The notes beneath the pieces were generated by a model, which saw only the letters and a list, made by a program, of their open reading frames with translations, ran no database searches and was not told the origin of the DNA. Shown piece by piece: positions 50,727 to 59,185 of a stretch of 64,000 bases of DNA; position 1 is the stretch's first letter; each line of letters starts with the position of its first letter. Source of the DNA: Pseudomonas fluorescens HK44 (lineage in GTDB: Bacteria; Pseudomonadota; Gammaproteobacteria; Pseudomonadales; Pseudomonadaceae); the NCBI RefSeq assembly GCF_000217955.3, contig NZ_AFOY02000017.1:62001-126000 (forward strand). The letters run 5' to 3'. A program made the translations under genes and the position numbers.

Positions 50727-51401
50727 TCAGTCGTTGAAATCTTCCCAGCCGCCCATTTGTTTCCAGCGATTGACGATGCCGCAAAACAAATCGGCAGTCT
50801 TCTCGGTGTCGTAGCGAGCCGAGTGGGCCTCGCGTCCGTCAAAGTCGATGTCGGCAGCCTGGCACGCCTTGGCCAGGACCGTTTGACCATAAGCCAGACC
50901 GGCCAGTGTCGCGGTGTCGAAGCTGGAGAACGGGTGAAACGGATTGCGCTTCATGTCCAGGCGCGCAACGGCGGCGTTGAGGAAGCCCAGGTCGAAGCTG
51001 CTGTTATGGCCGACCAGGATCGCCCGTTTGCAGCCGTTGGCCTTCAGCGCCTTGCGCACACCACGGAAGATGTCGGTCAGCGCTGCTTCCTCACTCACGG
51101 CCATGCGCAGTGGGTGATCAAGCTTGATCCCGGTGAACTCCAGCGCTGCGGCTTCGACGTTGGCGCCTTCAAACGGTTCTACACGGAAGAAATAGGTGTG
51201 ATCAGGGTACACAAAACCTTTTTCGTCCATGCTGATGGTCGTGGCGGCAATTTCCAGCAAGGCGTCGGTGGCACAGTTGAAACCACCGGTTTCAACGTCG
51301 ACGACAACGGGCAAGTATCCACGGAACCTGGCTGCCATCGGGTGACGTGAACCACCTCCGCCTGAACTTTCCTGTTCGTCGTCGAAATGGTCTTCACTCA
51401 C
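50727..51401 (-). CDS. rnt: Ribonuclease T
   Basis: A protein of 224 residues of the DEDDh exonuclease type: VVVDVETGGFN (D, E), VGHNSSFDLGFL (D), and SARYDTEKTADLF (final D with its histidine in REAHS). It trims the 3' ends of tRNA and other stable RNAs. Its ATG overlaps the pyrC stop as ATGA. Confidence 0.95.
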   Translation of the reverse strand: MSEDHFDDEQESSGGGGSRHPMAARFRGYLPVVVDVETGGFNCATDALLEIAATTISMDEKGFVYPDHTYFFRVEPFEGANVEAAALEFTGIKLDHPLRMAVSEEAALTDIFRGVRKALKANGCKRAILVGHNSSFDLGFLNAAVARLDMKRNPFHPFSSFDTATLAGLAYGQTVLAKACQAADIDFDGREAHSARYDTEKTADLFCGIVNRWKQMGGWEDFND

Positions 51402-52444
51402 GCGTGTTCCTCCAGCAGGCGCCAGCGCAGTTGTTCACCGGCGCGCAGCGGGATGACAGTCAGCTCGCCGAACGGCAGGCTGGTTGGGGCGGTCCATTCT
51501 TCGCGGACCAGGGTAATGCGATCGGTGTTCGCCGGCAGGCCGTAGAAACGCGGGCCGTTGAGGCTGGCGAAGGCTTCGAGCTTGTCCAGCGCATTGCGCT
51601 GTTCAAAGGCTTCGGCGTACAGCTCGATCGCGGCATAAGCGGTGTAACAACCGGCACAGCCACACGCGGCTTCTTTGGCGTGTTGGGCGTGCGGGGCCGA
51701 GTCTGTCCCCAGGAAGAACTTCTCGCTGCCGCTGGTGGCGGCGTCAAGCAGGGCGACCTGATGGGTATTGCGCTTGAGAATCGGCAGGCAATAGAAGTGC
51801 GGACGAATCCCGCCCACCAGCATGTGGTTGCGGTTATACAGCAGGTGGTGAGCGGTGATGGTTGCGCCAACGTTGGCCGAAGCCTCGTTGACGAACTGCA
51901 CGGCATCGCGGGTGGTGATGTGTTCGAACACCACTTTGAGCGTTGGGAAACGCTCCACGACCCGGCGCATGTGCTCGTCGATGAAGATTTTTTCGCGGTC
52001 GAAAACATCGACGTCGCCGCGGGTGATTTCACCGTGAATCAACAAGGGCATCCCGACCTCGGCCATGGCCTCGATCGCGGGGAAAATCTTGTCGATGCTG
52101 GTCACACCGGAATCGGAGTTGGTGGTCGCGCCAGCCGGATACAGCTTGGCGGCGTGAACGAAACCGCTGGCCTTGGCCTCGCGAATTTCATTGGGTGTAG
52201 TCCGGTCAGTGAGGTAGAGCACCATCAACGGTTCGAAACGGCTGCCGGCCGGGCGCGCAGCGAGAATGCGCTGGCGATAGGCGTCGGCTTCGGCGGCGTT
52301 ACGCACCGGTGGTACCAGGTTAGGCATGATGATGGCGCGACCAAAGGTGCGCGCGACATCCGCGACAGTATTGGGCAACACAGCACCATCGCGAAGATGA
52401 ATATGCCAGTCGTCGGGACGCAGCAGGGTCAGGCGGTCGGACAT
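51398..52444 (-). CDS. pyrC: Dihydroorotase PyrC
   Basis: A protein of 348 residues, start MSDRLTLLRPDDWHIHLRDG at 52444. The zinc-binding motif HIHLR, the substrate-contact FAS-like loop and the carboxylated Lys in AAKLYPAGATTNSDSG are visible, followed by LIHGEITRGD and FEHITTRDAV. It closes carbamoyl-aspartate to dihydroorotate. Translation of rnt is coupled to it. Confidence 0.96.
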   Translation of the reverse strand: MSDRLTLLRPDDWHIHLRDGAVLPNTVADVARTFGRAIIMPNLVPPVRNAAEADAYRQRILAARPAGSRFEPLMVLYLTDRTTPNEIREAKASGFVHAAKLYPAGATTNSDSGVTSIDKIFPAIEAMAEVGMPLLIHGEITRGDVDVFDREKIFIDEHMRRVVERFPTLKVVFEHITTRDAVQFVNEASANVGATITAHHLLYNRNHMLVGGIRPHFYCLPILKRNTHQVALLDAATSGSEKFFLGTDSAPHAQHAKEAACGCAGCYTAYAAIELYAEAFEQRNALDKLEAFASLNGPRFYGLPANTDRITLVREEWTAPTSLPFGELTVIPLRAGEQLRWRLLEEHA

Positions 52445-52510
52445 TGGGGATTCCAGGCGGGTCAAACTCAAGGGAATGCTACCGGAAAAGACTCATCCAG
52501 GCACTCGCTA

Positions 52511-52537
52511 TCAAGTTTTGCAGCAAGCTTCCGATAT
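52511..52537 (+). promoter_or_regulatory. Sigma-28 (FliA) promoter of motY
   Basis: TCAAGTTT (52511-52518), an 11-base spacer, and TCCGATAT (52530-52537) match the FliA consensus TAAAGTTT-N11-GCCGATAA closely. It ends 63 bases before the motY start. Confidence 0.65.
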
Positions 52538-52600
52538 GACAAAGGTATGCCGTAATTATATGTATCGGTCTTTTTGTTGTAGAAGCCAGTGGAGCCTCCC

Positions 52601-53509
52601 GTGCGCCAGCGTTATTTAGCCTTGCTCAGCGTGTTTGCCAGCCTTCCTGCGATGGCGCTCACTTTCCAGACGCGTCTGGAGAGCATCGAGTGGACGGTCG
52701 AAGGCGACAAGTTCGAATGTCGCCTGAGCCAGCCGATTACCGATTTCGGTTCGGGCGAGTTCGTGCGGCGCGCAGGCGAGCAGGCCACCTTTCGTCTGAA
52801 GGCTTACAACTCGATGATCGCGGGCGGCTCGGCGACCTTGCTGGCGGCCGCTGCGCCTTGGCAGCCGGGGCGCGGCGATATCAATCTGGGGTCGGTCAAG
52901 GTCGGCAGCGGTGATGTGCTGTTCAACAGTTCGCAACTGCAGGCCGGACGTCTTATCGGTGGTTTGATGGAAGGTCGCAGTCCGCTGATTCGTCATTATT
53001 CGCGCGATGGCGGGGTGTCGGAAGTCCGTTTGTTGCCGGTCAGTTTCAACAAGGCCTACGCCGATTATCAGGCGTGTGTCGCCAAGTTGCTGCCGATGAA
53101 TTATGAGCAGGTGAAGCAGGCTGAGATTGGTTTCCCGGGCGGTGGTATCGATCTGGACGCGCAAGCCAAAGCCAGGCTGCAGGTCATGCTGACGTTCATG
53201 AAGGCCGACCCGACGGTCAATCACATCGAACTCGACGGCCATTCCGATAACAGCGGCAATCGCCTGACCAACCGTGACCTGTCCCGGCGCAGGGCGCTGG
53301 CGGTGATGGACTTCTTCAAGGCCAATGGCATTGCGGAATCACAGATCACGATGCGCTTTCACGGTGAGCGTTATCCATTGGCCCCTAATACCAACACCGC
53401 CAATCGGGCCAGGAATCGCCGGGTCAACGTTCATCTTGAGCGTATTGAACCCACCGACAAACCGGCTCCGCAAGTCAGCTCGGCGAGCAGTGCCGCGACG
53501 ACCTCCTGA
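52601..53509 (+). CDS. motY: Flagellar stator-associated protein MotY
   Basis: A protein of about 302 residues with a signal peptide (LALLSVFASLPAMALTFQT). The N-terminal half is the MotY-specific domain (WTVEGDKFECRLSQPITDFG); the C-terminal half is an OmpA/MotB peptidoglycan-binding domain (IELDGHSDNSGNRLTNRDLS and RALAVMDFFKANGI). It forms the T-ring that anchors stator units. The GTG at 52601 has GGAG six bases upstream; an ATG-less start at 52589 adds four residues. A FliA promoter precedes it. Confidence 0.92.
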   Translation: MRQRYLALLSVFASLPAMALTFQTRLESIEWTVEGDKFECRLSQPITDFGSGEFVRRAGEQATFRLKAYNSMIAGGSATLLAAAAPWQPGRGDINLGSVKVGSGDVLFNSSQLQAGRLIGGLMEGRSPLIRHYSRDGGVSEVRLLPVSFNKAYADYQACVAKLLPMNYEQVKQAEIGFPGGGIDLDAQAKARLQVMLTFMKADPTVNHIELDGHSDNSGNRLTNRDLSRRRALAVMDFFKANGIAESQITMRFHGERYPLAPNTNTANRARNRRVNVHLERIEPTDKPAPQVSSASSAATTS

Positions 53510-53638
53510 ACCGGCTGAAATAGTCGCTCGCTCGACATAATCTGTCGCTTGGTCATCATAAGCTGTCGCGCCTCTGTAATTTATCCTCTCGCAGCGGTAG
53601 ACTTCATGGCTTTCCGTAGAACCCCGTGGAGTGATGGC

Positions 53639-54856
53639 ATGGCGGACGTAAACAAGGTCGTTCTGGCGTATTCCGGCGGCCTGGACACTTCGGTGATCCT
53701 CAAGTGGCTGCAGGATACTTATAACTGTGAAGTGGTGACCTTTACCGCTGACCTGGGTCAGGGTGAAGAGGTTGAGCCGGCCCGCGCCAAGGCACAAGCC
53801 ATGGGCGTAAAAGAAATCTACATCGACGATCTGCGCGAAGAATTCGTGCGTGATTTCGTTTTCCCGATGTTCCGCGCCAACACCGTTTACGAAGGCGAGT
53901 ACCTGCTGGGTACCTCCATCGCTCGTCCGTTGATCGCCAAACGCCTGATCGAAATCGCCAACGAAACCGGCGCTGACGCCATTTCCCATGGTGCGACCGG
54001 CAAGGGTAACGACCAGGTTCGTTTCGAGCTGGGTGCCTATGCACTCAAGCCTGGCGTGAAAGTGATCGCCCCTTGGCGCGAGTGGGACCTGCTGTCCCGC
54101 GAGAAGCTGATGGATTATGCCGCGAAGCACGCGATCCCGATCGAGCGTCACGGCAAGAAAAAATCCCCGTACTCGATGGATGCCAACCTGCTGCACATCT
54201 CCTATGAAGGCGGCGTGCTGGAAGACACCTGGACCGAGCACGAAGAAGACATGTGGCGCTGGACCGTCTCCCCGGAGAACGCTCCCGACAAGCCGCAGTA
54301 CCTGGAACTGACTTACCGCAACGGCGACATCGTTGCACTGGACGGCGTCGAAATGACTCCGGCTACCGTGCTGGCGACCCTGAACCGTATCGGTGGCGAA
54401 CACGGTATCGGCCGTCTGGACATCGTCGAGAACCGTTACGTCGGCATGAAGTCCCGTGGCTGCTACGAAACCCCGGGCGGCACCATCATGCTGCGTGCTC
54501 ACCGGGCGATCGAGTCGATCACTCTGGATCGCGAAGTGGCTCACCTCAAAGACGAGCTGATGCCTAAATACGCCAGCCTGATCTACACCGGTTACTGGTG
54601 GAGCCCTGAGCGTCTGATGCTGCAACAGATGATCGATGCTTCCCAGGCACATGTGAACGGTGTGGTTCGCCTGAAACTGTACAAAGGCAACGTGATCGTC
54701 ACCGGTCGCAAGTCTGACGAGTCGTTGTTCGACGCCAACATTGCTACCTTCGAAGAAGATGGCGGCGCCTACAACCAGGCTGATGCAGCCGGCTTCATCA
54801 AGCTGAACGCTCTGCGTATGCGGATTGCCGCAAACAAAGGCCGCAAGCTGTTCTGA
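53639..54856 (+). CDS. argG: Argininosuccinate synthase ArgG
   Basis: A protein of 405 residues, start MADVNKVVLAYSGGLDTSVI (P-loop SGGLDTS). Also seen: ISHGATGKGNDQVRFELGAY and KSRGCYETPGGTI. It joins citrulline and aspartate with ATP. The start at 53639 follows GTGGAGTGA; the longer frame is not supported. Confidence 0.97.
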   Translation: MADVNKVVLAYSGGLDTSVILKWLQDTYNCEVVTFTADLGQGEEVEPARAKAQAMGVKEIYIDDLREEFVRDFVFPMFRANTVYEGEYLLGTSIARPLIAKRLIEIANETGADAISHGATGKGNDQVRFELGAYALKPGVKVIAPWREWDLLSREKLMDYAAKHAIPIERHGKKKSPYSMDANLLHISYEGGVLEDTWTEHEEDMWRWTVSPENAPDKPQYLELTYRNGDIVALDGVEMTPATVLATLNRIGGEHGIGRLDIVENRYVGMKSRGCYETPGGTIMLRAHRAIESITLDREVAHLKDELMPKYASLIYTGYWWSPERLMLQQMIDASQAHVNGVVRLKLYKGNVIVTGRKSDESLFDANIATFEEDGGAYNQADAAGFIKLNALRMRIAANKGRKLF

Positions 54857-54877
54857 TGCTGTTGGCATGATCAACGA

Positions 54878-54906
54878 TTGTGGCCCCGTTTGTAACGGGG
54901 CCACAA
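54878..54906. terminator. Perfect 13-base hairpin after argG
   Basis: TTGTGGCCCCGTT, loop TGT, AACGGGGCCACAA. It lacks a U-tract but is very stable and lies 22 bases after the argG stop, so it probably ends or protects the argG message. The rest of the gap to 55054 shows nothing further. Confidence 0.6.
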
Positions 54907-55054
54907 TGTGATCGAAGAATTCGTGTGTGGCTGTTTGTCTCCTGAATCTGTGTTACCAGGTCTTGCGCTTTAACTTCCTGGATTGTCTGTACCCCCTCCT
55001 TTCTGTTCTGTCTGTGTCAGAGACTATTTACCCGGCCACTGTACTGGGTAGGTG

Positions 55055-55747
55055 TCAGGGCTGGCTGACGACGGTCACGGCCAATGTGCTCAAGTTATAA
55101 ATCATGTAAAAAGAGTCGTTGTGCTTCAGGGCTTTTGCATCTGATTTTTTGAGTGCTCTTTCGTTAATCAAATGTCCCGACTCACCGCTCGTCAGAAAGA
55201 CGATCACTTCACTGTGGTGGTGTTTCCTTGAATAGAGAGCACTCATCAAACTGTCGACATCTTTCTTTTTACGAGTCCATCGTGCATCAATGATCCGCAT
55301 GCCGTGTATTGACGCGGGTAAGGACACTGGGTGTTGGGTCGACAGGTTTGCGATGAAGGTTATATAGGCAGGTGGAGCGGGTGCGCCCTGAAGCAGATAG
55401 TCGGGTTTACCTCCTTTGATTGAGTGTGGTTGATTGTCCTCTTCAACAGGGTCGTTGATGGAGGTTTTTCTGTTTTTTTCTGGTTGAGCAGCATCGTCGA
55501 TGACTTTTACAAACTGCTTGCTCTTTTGAAAGTCAGAAGGGGCATACAGGGATTTATAGTTAAAGTTTAGCGTAATAAAAAATAGAAAGAGCAGGTAAAA
55601 AGGGAAGCTGATCAGAAACCAGATGTAAGTCTGACGCTCCTCGTTATCAAGAAAGGGCAGCGATACGGCCGCCGAAGTTTCGGAGAGTGTCGCAAATATC
55701 GCAATTATGGTCATTGGGTTGGAGATTTTTTTTTGAGTTTTTGTCAT
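55055..55747 (-). CDS. Unknown two-helix membrane protein in an AT-rich patch
   Basis: A protein of 230 residues. The N-terminal 75 residues hold two hydrophobic helices (NPMTIIAIFATLSETSAAVS; IWFLISFPFYLLFLFFITL) followed by NFNYKSLYAPSDF. I recall similar N-terminal modules (LPFL...WF...FP...FF.TLNFN.K.LYAPSD) in many unnamed bacterial proteins, fused to different cytosolic parts; this is memory, not a search. The last 110 residues (about 122-230) form a soluble domain I do not recognise. Base composition is clearly lower in G+C than the flanks, suggesting horizontal gain. Confidence 0.65.
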   Translation of the reverse strand: MTKTQKKISNPMTIIAIFATLSETSAAVSLPFLDNEERQTYIWFLISFPFYLLFLFFITLNFNYKSLYAPSDFQKSKQFVKVIDDAAQPEKNRKTSINDPVEEDNQPHSIKGGKPDYLLQGAPAPPAYITFIANLSTQHPVSLPASIHGMRIIDARWTRKKKDVDSLMSALYSRKHHHSEVIVFLTSGESGHLINERALKKSDAKALKHNDSFYMIYNLSTLAVTVVSQP

Positions 55748-56230
55748 TTTGATTGCTCGTTAAATAGTGATCTATAGTGGATTCCTTGTGGGTGAAGTTG
55801 TTGGGTGGTAGTGGTTGTCTGGTACTAATTTATTATTGTTTGTAAAGGGTTTGTGGAGCGGTCTGCTTTGCAGTTTTATCACTATTTTTAACGGATCCAT
55901 AGCCTTCTTTTAGTGTGATTTATGTAAAGGGGGGCGAAAGCGGGTTGTTTTTTGACAGTAGATTGATGTTCCGGATTGGCCGGGGTGGAGTATGTGTTGT
56001 CAGCCGATTTTTGATGCCTGCTGAAAAAAAACAGTTGATCAGAGGAGGGTATAGCCTCGAATAAACTTTAAGCGACATTGTTTTTTATGAAATCCTGTAG
56101 GGGGAATCTTTGTTGTTTGTAGGGATTGTCTCTCGGTGTGGGTGGTTGGGGTGGGCAGCATCCCAAGGTCCAAACGACTACGCTATTGTGCGGGCTCTAA
56201 AAATTCGAACAGCGAAAATTGGACTTGCCC
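55748..56230. other. AT-rich gap without a recognisable gene
   Basis: About 480 bases, rich in T and poor in G+C compared with the core genome. No open frame, tRNA end, integrase or direct repeat was found. It is probably the upstream region of both the unknown membrane protein (minus) and the NarL-type regulator (plus), within an acquired patch. Confidence 0.5.
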
Positions 56231-56857
56231 ATGAATAAAGTGCTGATCGTGGATGATCACCCCGTCATTCGTCTTGCTGTACGTATGCTAATGGAGCGTC
56301 ATGGCTACGAAGTCATTGCCGAAACGGACAATGGTGTAGATGCCTTGCAACTTGCCCGTGAACAGATGCCGGATATCGTGATACTGGATATCGGTATTCC
56401 GAAACTGGATGGCCTTGAAGTTATTGCACGCTTGACCTCGACCACCACGCCTTTGAAAGTGCTGGTCTTGACGTCGCAGGCTCCCGGTCACTTTTCAATG
56501 CGTTGCATGCAGGCAGGGGCAGCCGGGTATGTCTGCAAGCAGCAGGATCTCACCGAGTTGCTCAGTGCGATCAAGGCTGTATTGTCCGGGTACAGCTATT
56601 TTCCGAATCAGGCTTTGCACTCGGTTCGCTCAAGTTTGGGGAATGCGAGTGAAGCAGACATGGTGGATCGTCTGTCTGGAAGGGAAATGATGGTTTTACA
56701 ACAGTTGGCCCGAGGCAAGACCAACAAGGAAATTGCCGATGGAATGTTCCTCAGCAATAAAACCGTCAGTACTTACAAAACGCGTCTGCTATTAAAGCTC
56801 AATGCTCGCTCGCTGGTAGACCTGATCGAGCTTGCGCAGCGTAATGGTCTGGTTTGA
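56231..56857 (+). CDS. NarL/FixJ-type response regulator (orphan, EvgA/RocA-like)
   Basis: A protein of 208 residues: receiver (VLIVDDHPVIRLAVRMLMER, ILDIGIPKLDG, VLTSQAP) and LuxR-type helix-turn-helix (LSGREMMVLQQLARGKTNKE, LSNKTVSTYKTRLLLKLNAR). The ATG at 56231 is preferred to the TTG at 56219. No kinase is adjacent. It looks like EvgA/RocA/ErdR-type regulators, but a specific name is not justified. Confidence 0.85.
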   Translation: MNKVLIVDDHPVIRLAVRMLMERHGYEVIAETDNGVDALQLAREQMPDIVILDIGIPKLDGLEVIARLTSTTTPLKVLVLTSQAPGHFSMRCMQAGAAGYVCKQQDLTELLSAIKAVLSGYSYFPNQALHSVRSSLGNASEADMVDRLSGREMMVLQQLARGKTNKEIADGMFLSNKTVSTYKTRLLLKLNARSLVDLIELAQRNGLV

Positions 56858-57011
56858 GTCTCTCGGGGTGCGCAGTGCTTGGCGCATGGAGACGCTTGCA
56901 GGTAAGCGGCGTCTGGTTGGATTTTGAGTCGCCGGATGGCTTGTCCTGATGTCCGGGCGCTCTGGGTGCATTGAATCAGAGGGCATTGCCCAGCGGTTGA
57001 GGGCGTGCTGA

Positions 57012-57035
57012 AAAGCCTCCATTTCGGGAGGCTTT
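57012..57035. terminator. Bidirectional terminator between the response regulator and the PA3496-like gene
   Basis: AAAGCCTCC (57012-57020) and GGAGGCTTT (57027-57035) with loop ATTTCG; short U-runs on both strands. It is placed right after the stop of the small minus-strand gene. Confidence 0.7.
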
Positions 57036-57041
57036 CAGGTG

Positions 57042-57221
57042 TTAAAGGTCAAAATCGTAATCGGCCAGTTGCTTTTGCAAGCGGCGCTCCTCCAAGAGAT
57101 TATCGATGGTGCGACGTTTGCTCAGGTTGGTCTTCGCTACCTCTACCACAGGCTCGGCATCATCGGCCTCAACAGAGATGAAGTCGTCTTCTGTGTCCAG
57201 TTGTTCTTTGCCAGTGCTCAT
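57042..57221 (-). CDS. Small PA3496-family protein
   Basis: A protein of 59 residues, too short for most gene callers. It starts MSTGKEQLDTEDDFISVEAD with an acidic half and ends with a basic helical part (TNLSKRRTIDNLLEERRLQK then QLADYDFDL). GGAGTTAACCTT precedes the ATG at 57221. Position next to nth and the sequence fit P. aeruginosa PA3496, described as a putative envelope-integrity protein; the function is not established. Confidence 0.78.
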   Translation of the reverse strand: MSTGKEQLDTEDDFISVEADDAEPVVEVAKTNLSKRRTIDNLLEERRLQKQLADYDFDL

Positions 57222-57328
57222 AAGGTTAACTCCAGGCTAAGACTGCCGTTGGCGCCTCTTATATCGACATTCTCCTGGCGGGTAAAAAAGATTTTTTCAA
57301 TCGGTAAATCAATAAAGTTAATAGAACC

Positions 57329-57967
57329 TCAATCGTCGGAGGTCTTTTGCTTGTATTCGCACAGGTCTTCGATACGACAGCTGCCACAGCGGGGCTTGCG
57401 AGCCAGGCAAACGTAGCGCCCGTGGAGGATCAGCCAGTGATGGGAATCAAGCAGATATTCCTTGGGCACACACTTCATCAGTTTCTTTTCCACCTCGACG
57501 ACATTCTTGCCTGGCGCTAACCCTGTGCGGTTGCTGACCCGGAAAATATGCGTGTCAACGGCCATGGTCAGCTGACGAAAAGCCGTGTTGAGCACCACGT
57601 TTGCAGTCTTTCTACCGACCCCGGGCAGTGCTTCGAGTTCCTCACGGGTTTGAGGTACTTCGCCGCCATGAAGCTCTACCAGCATTCGACAGGTTTCAAT
57701 GACGTTCCTGGCCTTGCTGTTGAACAGGCCGATGGTCTTGATGTACTCGGACAATCCTTCTACACCCAGCGCATAAATCGCTGCCGGGGTATTGGCCACC
57801 GGAAACAGCTTGGCGGTGGCCTTGTTGACGCCCACGTCGGTGGATTGCGCGGAAAGGATCACGGCGATCAGCAATTCGAAGGGCGATGAGTAGGCCAGTT
57901 CGGTTTTCGGTTCTGGATTGTCTTCGTGAAGCCGGCGGAAAATTTCCAGGCGTTTTGCGGCATTCAT
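57329..57967 (-). CDS. nth: Endonuclease III (Nth)
   Basis: A protein of 212 residues, start MNAAKRLEIFRRLHEDNPEP at 57967. Helix-hairpin-helix LEALPGVGRKTANVVLNTAF carries the catalytic Lys, the catalytic Asp is in VDTHIFRVSNR, and four Cys at the C-terminus (CLARKPRCGSCRIEDLCEYK) bind 4Fe-4S. It removes oxidised pyrimidines. It follows rnfE in the same direction, the usual order in Proteobacteria. Confidence 0.96.
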   Translation of the reverse strand: MNAAKRLEIFRRLHEDNPEPKTELAYSSPFELLIAVILSAQSTDVGVNKATAKLFPVANTPAAIYALGVEGLSEYIKTIGLFNSKARNVIETCRMLVELHGGEVPQTREELEALPGVGRKTANVVLNTAFRQLTMAVDTHIFRVSNRTGLAPGKNVVEVEKKLMKCVPKEYLLDSHHWLILHGRYVCLARKPRCGSCRIEDLCEYKQKTSDD

Positions 57968-57992
57968 GAGTAGAGCAGTTCCTTGAAGGCGG

Positions 57993-58583
57993 TCAGTGTG
58001 AGGTTGAGGCACCAGGCCAGGCTTGTTTGGCGGCTATGAGCAGTCCCAGCAGGATAAACCCGCCAGGGGCAAGGACGGCCAGTCGTATACCGCCGTCAGC
58101 GGCAAACAGCCAGCCTTGCCCGTTGGAATCGGCAAACCCGGTCAACCAGGACAGATGGCTGGCGAATGATCCATTGCCAATTCCTTCACGCAGCAAGCCC
58201 AGCAAAATCATCAGACCCAAAAACAGGCCAGACAGTTGGAGTCGGCTGCGCTTGCCTGCCTGGGTGAAAAAGCCGTTGTGCTCCAGCACGACACATTGCA
58301 GAGCAATCAGCCCCGCATAAATTCCCAGCTGCCTGTGCAGTTCAACGTTCCAGGCCTGCAATGCCAATGTGGCAAGGCTGGTCAACGTGGCGGCGAGCAT
58401 CATGCCGGTGATCAGCTGCACGGACGGGACAATCCGCGGTCGCAACACGTGCATCTTCACGCCATAAATGCCGATGACCAGCAGCGATAGCAGCGACAGG
58501 CTCAAGGCGTTCACCAGAGAGTCGCTGGCACCGATCAATGGGGTCAGGATCAGCGAGTTTTGCAGCATCGAGGACTGGTTCAT
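57993..58583 (-). CDS. rnfE: Rnf/Rsx electron-transport complex subunit E
   Basis: A protein of 196 residues with six hydrophobic segments. Its fold mirrors RnfA, starting LTPLIGASDSLVNALSLSLL and containing LGIYAGLIALQCVVLEHNGF. With RnfA it holds the membrane 2Fe-2S cluster. Its ATG overlaps the rnfG stop as ATGA. Confidence 0.92.
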   Translation of the reverse strand: MNQSSMLQNSLILTPLIGASDSLVNALSLSLLSLLVIGIYGVKMHVLRPRIVPSVQLITGMMLAATLTSLATLALQAWNVELHRQLGIYAGLIALQCVVLEHNGFFTQAGKRSRLQLSGLFLGLMILLGLLREGIGNGSFASHLSWLTGFADSNGQGWLFAADGGIRLAVLAPGGFILLGLLIAAKQAWPGASTSH

Positions 58584-59185
58584 TGTCCGCTCCCGATCAG
58601 GTGTGGCTGATGCTCGTCGAAATAGCGTAACGCATCATGGATCGCACTGATCACCGCCCTCGAAGTGACGGTTGCCCCGGTCAATTGGTCGAACTGCCCC
58701 TGATCTTTTTTCAGTGCCCAGCCACTGTCACTGGGGTCGTTGCGCGACTTGCCGAAAAAGCCCTGAAGCCAGGGATTGGGCTGGTCGGCGATTCTCCCGC
58801 CCAGCCCTGGTGTTTCCGATTGCTTGAGGGTTTTGACCCCCAGCAGCTTGCCGTTGACGTCGATCACGATCAGCAGCTCGATCGCGTTTTCGTAACCCGT
58901 CACCTGGCTGCGTAATATCACTGCGCTGGGTTTTCCGCCTGCTGTCGCCAGGTAGCCGCCCAGCAAGGTGCTGTTGCTCAGCGCGATATCCTTGAGTTCG
59001 AGGGGCTGGTCCAACGGCTGATTGTCGTAGCTGCCGGCCGGCAGCATGTCGAACAGTTTGCGGCTCTCGATCAAGTGCTGTTCGGTCGAAATGCGTGGCG
59101 CAGCGGCGTATTGCAGGAAAAATGTCGCGCCTGCGCCCAGTCCGGCCACGACGACCAGCATCAGCACACTGAGATTCCGGTTCAT
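58580..59185 (-). CDS. rnfG: Rnf/Rsx electron-transport complex subunit G
   Basis: A protein of 201 residues, start MNRNLSVLMLVVVAGLGAGA at 59185 with one membrane anchor. The covalent FMN site is LTGATVTSRAV (TGATxTS). The ATG overlaps the rnfD stop as ATGA; the longer frame is rnfD read in another frame. Confidence 0.93.
   Translation of the reverse strand: MNRNLSVLMLVVVAGLGAGATFFLQYAAAPRISTEQHLIESRKLFDMLPAGSYDNQPLDQPLELKDIALSNSTLLGGYLATAGGKPSAVILRSQVTGYENAIELLIVIDVNGKLLGVKTLKQSETPGLGGRIADQPNPWLQGFFGKSRNDPSDSGWALKKDQGQFDQLTGATVTSRAVISAIHDALRYFDEHQPHLIGSGQ

Noticed and set aside
54900..56230. A prophage or genomic island with attachment sites
   Set aside because: No tRNA, integrase, transposase or flanking direct repeat was found; only the base composition is unusual.
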